From NCBI RefSeq assembly GCF_043641665.1, contig NC_092195.1:20122774-20186773 (forward strand): 64,000 nt of DNA, given 5' to 3'. The notes beneath the pieces were generated by a model, which saw nothing but the letters and a program-made list of their open reading frames with translations, was not told the DNA's origin and did not search any database. The first letter of the stretch is position 1. Each line of letters starts with the position of its first letter. Positions 13,801 through 22,800 of the stretch are shown here, one piece after another. This DNA is from Enoplosus armatus. Its lineage: Eukaryota > Chordata > Actinopteri > Centrarchiformes > Enoplosidae. Made by a program: the position numbers and the translations under genes.

Positions 13801-16800
13801 CCTCCCCTCTGCCTCCTCCCTGTCCTCCTCTTTCTCCTCCTTAACTGTCAACCTCCTGTGCCCTCAGCTTGTCAGCAGTGGTCAAGATGTCCTCCTCCTT
13901 CTCTCCTGTCACTTCTCTCATCTTCTTCCTCCTCCAACTTCTCCTCCTCCTCTCCTGTCAACCTCTCTGGCCCTCTAGTTGTCACTCGTTGTCAACTTGT
14001 CCTCCCCACCTAATCTTCCTCATCTCCCTCCCTTCTTTGTCACCCTCTCTCTCCTCCTCCTCTTCCTCCTTTCCATCAGAGCATGTGGCCACTTTGCTCT
14101 GACAGTTAAATGTCACTGTGGGTTCCCTCTGCTGTCCACACCTCAGCCACTGACCCAGAAACGTGGCCTTCCTTCCTGTTGCCCTACAAAGCCCATCCCT
14201 CCTCTTTCTTCCTTGATCCCTCCTCATTTCCTCGTCTTACTCCTTCCCTTCCTACTCAGTCCTTTGTTTCATCCTTTATATCCTCCTATATCCTTCCTGT
14301 CACCCCTCACATACCTTCTTTCTTATTAATCTATTTTTGCTTTCGAACCCTTTCATGGAACCTTTGTTTCCTCTTCCTTCCACTGCCTTTCCCTTTTTCT
14401 CTCCATTCTCTTCTTCTTTGTATGTATACATCTTATTCATTCCCTCCATCCTCCTCTCAACTCCTTTTTCCATCCTCGCCCTCTTTCTACTTTAATCCCC
14501 ACCCTTCCCTCCTGTTCCCCCCAATCTCTCTCCTTCTCTACCCATTCCCCCTCATCATCCCATCCCATCCCATCCCATCCCATGTCTCTGACAGGAGCGG
14601 CAGCTTTGACCGGGGCTGTGACTCACACTGTGTCCACTGCGGTTATCTGCTTTGAGCTGACAGGCCAGATCTCCCACATCCTGCCCATGATGGTGGCAGT
14701 AATCCTGGCCAACATGGTGGCCCAGGGCCTGCAGCCCTCCCTGTACGACTCCATCATCCAGGTCAAGAAGCTGCCGTACCTGCCTGAGCTCGGCTTTGGA
14801 CACATGAGGTTTGTGCTGATGTCACATGGCAGATGTTTCCATGTAGGGGAATAAAGAGGTCCTCCTCTGCTGTGGAGCTGCCAAATGGTCAACACTGGTT
14901 GTGTTTTAGAAGATGGTTCTTTCTTGTATTGTTTTTACATCTTCACAGTCTCATGATGTCCTGCATGAATTCAACAAGCAAACTGTTTTAACACCTGACA
15001 CACACTGAACTGTGACCAGTGAATAATTACCCTGATTAAAACTAATGAAATAAAATGAAAAATACAGGCAGAAGTGATGTAGTTTCCACAGAGATCTAAA
15101 TGTTTTACTTAGTAGAACTGCTGTTTTCAACCTTGCATCTGTGGGCAGAAATTATGCCCTAAATCAAGCAGTAAGTGAGAAGATTTCCAGTTATATGGGA
15201 ACGTCAAGACGTAGAAGTGCAGCGTCAGTCTTAATAGCTGGAACATACAAATTGTGTCTCCAGTTAATGATGAAGGCTAATTTGCTTTGTTCACAAGTGG
15301 ATTTGCATATATTTCTTAAATGTGGGTAAACCTAAGTGTTTCCTAGTTGTTTCAGTCCACCACCACATCTGTATGTGTCTCCTACAGCCAGTACAACATC
15401 TTTGTAGAAGACATCATGGTGAGAAAGGTGAAGTTTATATCGTCTCAGTCTACATACAGAGAAGTCAAAGTCCTGCTGGACTCCTCCTCACTCAAATCAA
15501 TTCCACTGGTCGACTCAAAAGGTATAAGAGTTCATTATGAATAATGAATAATAATGAATAATGAGTATTTATGAGAGAAAGTTTAACCTACTTAATGCTT
15601 TTAAAGAATATTATTGTCAAAGTATCACTGAGATCATGAAAGTTAGTTGGTTAGTGGTTGAGCCACTGTTGAAGGCTGTAATATTTCCTCCTGCTTCCAG
15701 ATTCTATGATCCTATTGGGCAGCATTGACAGGCTGGAGCTTCTGGCTCTCTGTGATTGGTGGTTGTCGCCCGAGAGAAGGCTCCTGATGCAGGTGAGACA
15801 GTCAGAGACCACACTTTTGTCCGTTAGTGTCTTGCAGTCTCTGCAGTCAGGCTTTTTTTAGTATTGACTCCACACAGGAAAGTCAAACAGCCACATATTG
15901 TACTGTGTTTCACCTAAAGAAGACCAAAAGGAGAAACATCAAACATCTGTGTAAACATTTTAGTGGTGCTCAGAATGAGGGAGGTAGTACAACTTCAAAT
16001 GAAGCACAGCATAGTTTGGAATTCACACTGAATTAAATTCGGATATTGTGACAACACAAGTCTGTATTGATCTGTTTATTTGGATTCAGGGTCGCAGCCT
16101 ACAGGAGCAGAATCTGTCTCAGAAACACAGCTGGGAGTCCTTCGCCTTCGTAGATGAGGAAGAAGAGGAGGACGGCGAGAAGGTGGCGCTATGATTTGTT
16201 ACATTTGTTTTCAAGCCGTCATTTATTTTTCCTTACTGTCCTGAGTCGTAATACTCTAAGATGGATAATATATATTATTGAAGATATATATGTTTTTTAC
16301 TGCTGGCTACCATCGTTGTTGTTGTTGTGACTTTGCTGCTCCACAAATCACCTTTTATTTGCTGAAAGCACCATCATTAGTTTTTATGTCAGTTTAAACA
16401 ATTTTTATCTCATCTTGGTATAAAACACCATTTTACTGTGGATCACCTTTTTAGCATTTGTTTTGAAAGGTTCTTTATTAATAAAGTTGACTTAGTTTAA
16501 TCCAGTTGTTGTCTGCAGGGCAGCCCAGTGCAGGAGGAGAGGAACGGCCCCCTGGCTCCTCCAAAGCCTCAGGAGCCCTCCTCAAACCACACTGCTCCTG
16601 TTCCTGGTGAGCTGAGAGGACTTCATATTGACATTTTTAGTTTTGTTTGTTATCTCAGTTGGGGTGTCATAGTCATACATTATCTCTGCTCTAGCTGCCT
16701 CTGGGAGAAGTAATACATGGAATTACCATAGTCTTAATAAGATGTGATAAAAGCATGGAGGTTAGCAAAGGATAAAGACATTAATTGCTCCAGTTTGCTT

Positions 16801-19800
16801 TTGCTCTTTGTTCCACCTACTTGTGAACCTTCAAATCAAGTTTCTGTTGAAGTTAAGTGCTACCCTTACGTCCAGTTTAATCTAGAATAAATCAAACTTT
16901 GGAACAAATCAAACTTTGGAGTTACAGTTTCTGAACTGTCCTCCTTAGCTCCGTTACACTTGTGGAGTTGAGTTGAGGCTGGGTAATGAAAGCCTTATGG
17001 GGCTTGTCAAAGTAATATTGATTCCTTCAGACAAGTTTTGCTCACTAGGGTGATGTAATAGGATTTATTATTTACTCTGTCTCCCCTACTTCTCCGAAAA
17101 ATATGTCAGCTGATATGACTAAGCATTTAATCAGAGCCCAGATGGATAAACCAAGGAAATTAATCTAATCATAAGGATCAATGTTATGTTGTACAATCTG
17201 TAACAACAACAGTAGCGGCATTAATGCCATCGGGGGTTTTTTAAGTTTACTTATTATTTTTTTGTCACATTGCTACGTGAGCTGAAGGTGTGATGTTTTT
17301 AACTGAGCAACTGTTTGTTAAGAAGTTCAACATATCAACTTAAAAGGTGATAATATGTCAATGTTATGTTCCGTTGCCCACAAGTCACCAAATCAATATG
17401 AAGAGGGCTATAAACATGAATATAAGCAAAGCAAGATGCAAAATATTCCCAAAAATTGAAATAATGCGTTCGACACATTTATAAAGCTTCAAGTATATAC
17501 GCAATTTGTTTGGTGAGAAACACTAAACATAAAGAAACTTGTGTTTGTTTATTAAATAACTAATAGGCTATGTTTGACTGTCATGTGTTAAGCAACTTCT
17601 TCCCTTAACTTCCCGTAACTTCCTAATGCTAATAGACCAGAAGAATTCCTACCAAGTCAGCCGCGCCCTGCAGCTACCCGTATGTCCAATTATCTATTTC
17701 ATTAATTTGTCAGCCTTTCACACTGTTTACCACGTTGGCTTGAGCCAGTTTGTTTGTCTCGGCCCTCACCAGATGTCAAAAGATTGGAATTAATAACTTT
17801 GCAATCCTAACAGCAATGAGGGAAGCTTTGGCAGCATTCTCATTGCAAGTAACCAGATGGGGTGTGTGTCTCTATTGTGGCACAGTAAACTCCTCAGTAG
17901 CACACAACAACCAGTGAAATGGTATCTAGGCAACAACAATAAGGAGTTGCTTGGGTTGTCGCAGTCTCCCAAAACCTCCATTTGCAGTTGAGTCTTTCAA
18001 AAGCTGCATTTGTATAATTTATTGACCTTCACCCACTGCGTCTCCCTCTTCACCTCTCTCTCTCCCAGAAAAAGGTCCTCTTCAGTCTGTGAGGAAAACA
18101 CTCAGGAATCTCTTCACCTCTAAAAACAGACAGACAGAGGGACAGTCGCAGGTGTGTGTGTGTGTGTGTGTGTGTGGTTTATTGCATGTCTGTCCATTCC
18201 TAAGCATACTTGTGTGCACAAAAGATGCATTGGCTTTCTGTCTCTACTCTATGTCACATTGGTAATCTTGTGTTTCTACACGTCTGCGTATTTTATGTCT
18301 TTGTAAACCTTTGTGCCCTTTTCTCTGTTCAGCTAACTATTTAGACATGTCTGGAGTGTACTCAGTAGCCAAGAAATTTTCCCTTGTGTTATGAATCATT
18401 GAAATGCAAATAACCGCCTTCCTTTTGGCAAAGCCATCCAAAAACCACATCCTCACATGGGCACTGCTGGGATATAAATATTTATCCATTATTCTTTGCA
18501 GGTTGAATTTTTCATTATGGGGTCTGCTTTCTATTCAGGCGGATACACACTTATCTGATTGACAGAGGCACATGAATACACAACTGCTTCCTCATCCTCA
18601 GACAAACTCCCCGAAGTCGAGCATCTTTTTTTCAGCCTTCTCTCATATGGAAATGGGGGAGCCAGATACTGGAGGTAGAGTTATTATTCGGCTTGGCGGT
18701 GAGCCTGGCTCACAGGGAAAGCAATACATGTCATCTGTTTGTACGAGCAGGAGTGAAAACCACATTGGAAATAAGCATATGCTTGTAAGCTTGCAAGATT
18801 AGAATTTGATTTCTGTTGTGCCCACTGCTGTGGCTTTTGAATTACCAGTCTGATTCTCTATTATGTTTTTGGATTCAATCCTATTCCTGCGTGGGGATTG
18901 TTTTTGTAGCAGTGAGCCACAATTCTACATCCCTGAATATCAAATAGACACACAGTGGGAAATTGCCACTAGCAATCAAGCCAAACCATGGCTGAATCCT
19001 GGCTGTGAATCAGGTATTTGTTTACTTGACCAGCCACTGATGGCAGGTAACCAGACACTGACCTTTAGAATATTATCTGGCTGGTGTAATAGTGTCAGTT
19101 TCTTGTAAATTCTTGCATTAGTGTAATTGCTCTGGTTGCAGTGAAACAATAAGAAATGTGATACAGCTACGCAGAATGCAGAGATGTAATTACTGATTTG
19201 TTCAGGTGACATAAAAATAACAAGGGAACTTGTAAATATGTCAAGCCTTTAAATCGCTTGTGTGTCTGCGTTTAGTTGACTAAACAAAAGTTTGCTCCCA
19301 GCTGTTATTGGACATAGAAACCTCACAACTGTTGAACTCTGTCAGCAAGTTGATGTTATTTTTGTTGCTTCAAGGACAGAAGCAGCCAACATGCCGAGAC
19401 AGCGAGTGAATGAATGAGAGACGCATTGCTAATAAATTTAGTTTCACATAACAGGTCACAGCAGTTTCCTGAATTTCACCTACTGCGTCCACTTTACTCA
19501 CAAAGCTGCTGTGTGAGAGAAAGCTGAACAGAAGAAACTGGATGACAGCAGCCTGATTACAAAAAATGTGTTCCTGCAATTTGTCACAATCGCTGTGAAA
19601 AAGACAGAAATCCAATTTGAGACATTTCTAGATTAAATATTGTATTGTATTTATTGTTTAACAAGCAACGCGAAACACATTTTACTCTGAGTTACTTTCC
19701 CTTCACTCCCCTCATGTAAGATTCAGATGAGGCTTTCTCGATTTCGAGGTGACATCCAGCTCGGTTCAGAGGGACCGAAGTGACAAAGGGTGTTTTTATA

Positions 19801-22800
19801 AAATCCCTCACAAACATGTCTCATCTCTCATCTGTCTCTTCCTTCTTTGTCTCCAGGAGCCCTGTCCTCCTCCCCTGTCAGACACAATGACACCAGACGA
19901 GGTATGGTAATGATGTGTTTGCGTGGTTTTACAGAAATGTCTGCTTAATTATTTACAGCATGGTGAGCAAACACTCACACACCTGTGTTGAGTCACTAAA
20001 TATTGAGTTCAGAATCCTCTGTCAAGTCCTCTGTACCTGAGTCCAAGTAACCGAGGTGGAGCTACTTTCTGCCTAAGAAAACAGTTGACAGCAAGGTGTG
20101 TTGATTATTTTTCCATGCTGTGAGCACCACAGTCAGTTCCATTTACCTCTGCTGTATTGGGGTAGCAGCCGGAATCTCAGATTAAACCAGGGAATATAAA
20201 ACCAAACCTATCTGCGTGACTAAATATGGGAAGACATAAACTAGGGGATCTGACCATTAAAACAAGAGTGAAAATCAGATTAGAAAAAGTCAGAAATGAT
20301 GAGCCTTACCTGTACCTGTCAGCAATGTGAACTGACACGTATTTAAAAATACATTTGCGGAGTGACGATGACAAGGTTGCAGTAGTTTTAAGCATATTTT
20401 GTTTATGGTATGAGCTTTGAGTTTTGAATCGTTTGAATCTGTTTTTCTCCTTGCCAAGACTGGCACTGCCAAGTGAAACAGTCTCAAATGAGTCCTCTAA
20501 GGTTTTACTTATTTTGAAGTCAATGCTGGCAAACTTCAATATTAGCATTCAAATCCATGTCACATGTAGGTCACAGGTGTTAGAGATTTGTGTCACATTT
20601 GAGGAGAAGATTCAGAATTGGGGCACTTTTTAACTGCAGTGTAAACACAGCCAGAATTTTAAATGAGACATCTTTTTTTGTTAAGAGCACCAAAACAATA
20701 TTGTGCCCTCCAGTCCTGTTCTGTCTGCTGCTCTCCCTTTACTCTTCCTGGCACTTTCCCAAAATGCCCCATAACATCGCCCTGTAAATTCTACAAGACT
20801 GCTGCCCCTGTCACAGCAGGCTGAGGCTTGTAGGTAAAATCCATAGAGAGGCTAAAAGGTGTCAGACATCCTAAATCTCAGAGGGGAGACTGGTGACATG
20901 CAAGGACGCAACACAGGGTTTCAAGGTTTTTCACAGCTGCAAAACTGTCCTCAGTTGTAGCTAACTACCCTCTCCCTCCTGCAGCCACCGACAGACTGTA
21001 CGAACACACACACACACACACCGTCTTTTTACCCAAACACACTGCTCAGTGTTGATGATTTATTTATTGGAGAATAATGTTTTAATCATATGCATACAGT
21101 TTGTATATGACCCATCATAAAGACAAATGCTGATCTTTCCCTCTGGCTGAACTCGTACATTTGAACAGAAGGAGGGATTCTTCCCGTCACAAGAGCGACT
21201 CTGAACTAATGCCAGCCCGTCCACCTCTGTGACCTTGCTCCTTATTTGCTGATGCAGATCAAAGCGTGGGAAGAGGCAGAGATGGGCACGGCGATGGAAA
21301 TCGATGAGATACGAGTAGACCCGTCCCCTTTCCAGCTGGTTGAGAGAACATCATTACACAAGGTTGGTGGGGAAAGAAAGATGAACAGGCGTCACAGAGG
21401 TCAGCCGACGTTTAGATCCCAGTTTAACAGCTGTTCGAGAGCAGGGACACAGTGTGGAAAAGGTGAATTAATCGGATATCAGTTAGTGAGAGAAAGTGGG
21501 GTTGTTTAAACAACTGTGATGGTTTATGGGTTGGAAATTTAAAGGCACCCTGTTGAGCTTTCTTGCAAATAAATAGATTGACATTTATTTTCTCAAACTT
21601 TTGCAATGTTTGCAGTTTTTTAATACATAAATATGTGCTAGCTAATCTTTCTTTCTTCATTTCTTTGTCAAAATTCCCCAACAAGAGGAATATGTCATAT
21701 TTTCATATTGATTGAAGGTGATTTGAAGGACACTGTAATCTCTGGGCAAATGCAATGGCCATGGCATCACTTTAATGCATTTGCCACTGAAATTGGTATT
21801 GATTTATGTTGTAGTGAATTAAATGCTCACTAACACTCTCACTGGAATTACATTAGTCCTTGTTGTAACACCTTGTGCACATCAGCAGGTGTTTGTTGGA
21901 ACCACTTGTCTGTTGTAGTTGCTATGTCATAATTCAACACTTGTTTGAGGCCTTTTTGTTAAAACTTTAAAGATTTTGTAGAACTGGTGCTCTACATGAC
22001 AAAATATGCAGGAATATCCTGTTCTATTTGTTCAATATCATAAAAAAAAGTCCCCCAGCAGCATAAAGTAACTGTTCAAGTGGCCACAGAGTCAAACTCA
22101 TCTGCTTTTCGAGTGTCACAGCACCTTTTGTACGAGGATGAGCCAATTCTTATTCATCCAACAACCTTGTTTCCATCGCTATTTATTGCAACGTTACATC
22201 ATTTAAAAGGGAAAATATCTCAAGCGAACATAAAAATATTCCAAGAAACTGAGAAACTGAGAAAATATTGCAATTTCTTCCATTTCTTCATTACATCATA
22301 ATGTGCATGACATTAATTGGGTGGATAGCCTGCAGTTTATTTTATTGCAAAGCGTAAATTCGCCGTGGACAAGAGTTTTTTTGTCACAGGTATTATAAAA
22401 GCAAAGAAGCATATAAATGGAGTTCAGCACCTCGAGCAGTCGTCAAGTCTTTTGTTGATGTTCCCACACTCCGCTTCTTAAGTTGTTTACTTCTGTAACA
22501 TCTCATTCAGCCGAGGATGTGGATAACCTTGACAGAGGGCTAATGCCACATGAGAAACACTCAGTGAAGACTTGGATTTATTCACACGGTGTCGTCCAAC
22601 TAAATGGAGAAAACAAAGTTTCATTTCTTGACAGAGAGCAAAATCTTATTTAGAGTAATCAGTAGGCGGAGGGGTTGTTACATAAACACCCAAACATTTA
22701 TATGTGGGAGTTGTGCCTGTTGGTTCTAGATGAAGAAAGTTATTGTGAGGTAAAACTTTCATTTTGTTAAAACCATTATTCCTGCCAGAGAAGTAAACAA

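Larger units (their letters stand above)
12800..14594 (+). other. clcn1 introns 13 and 14 (with exon 14 between)
   Basis: Intron 13 (12800-13478) is AT-rich with no recognisable element. Intron 14 (13590-14594) is dominated by C/T-rich sequence from about 13780 and ends in a (CATCC)n repeat. No further exon is supported. Confidence 0.65.
14809..18068 (+). other. clcn1 introns 15 to 19 (with exons 16-19 between)
   Basis: Intron 15 (14809-15387), intron 16 (15522-15700), intron 17 (15793-16089), intron 18 (16183-16518) and intron 19 (16607-18068). Mostly AT-rich unique-looking DNA. Tandem GAATAATGAATAATGA at about 15538-15562 is a minor simple repeat. No other gene seen. Confidence 0.6.

Noticed and set aside
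13979..14655. Open frames of 116 and 181 codons before exon 15
   Set aside because: Same cause: pyrimidine-rich intron. The second frame runs out of phase into exon 15.
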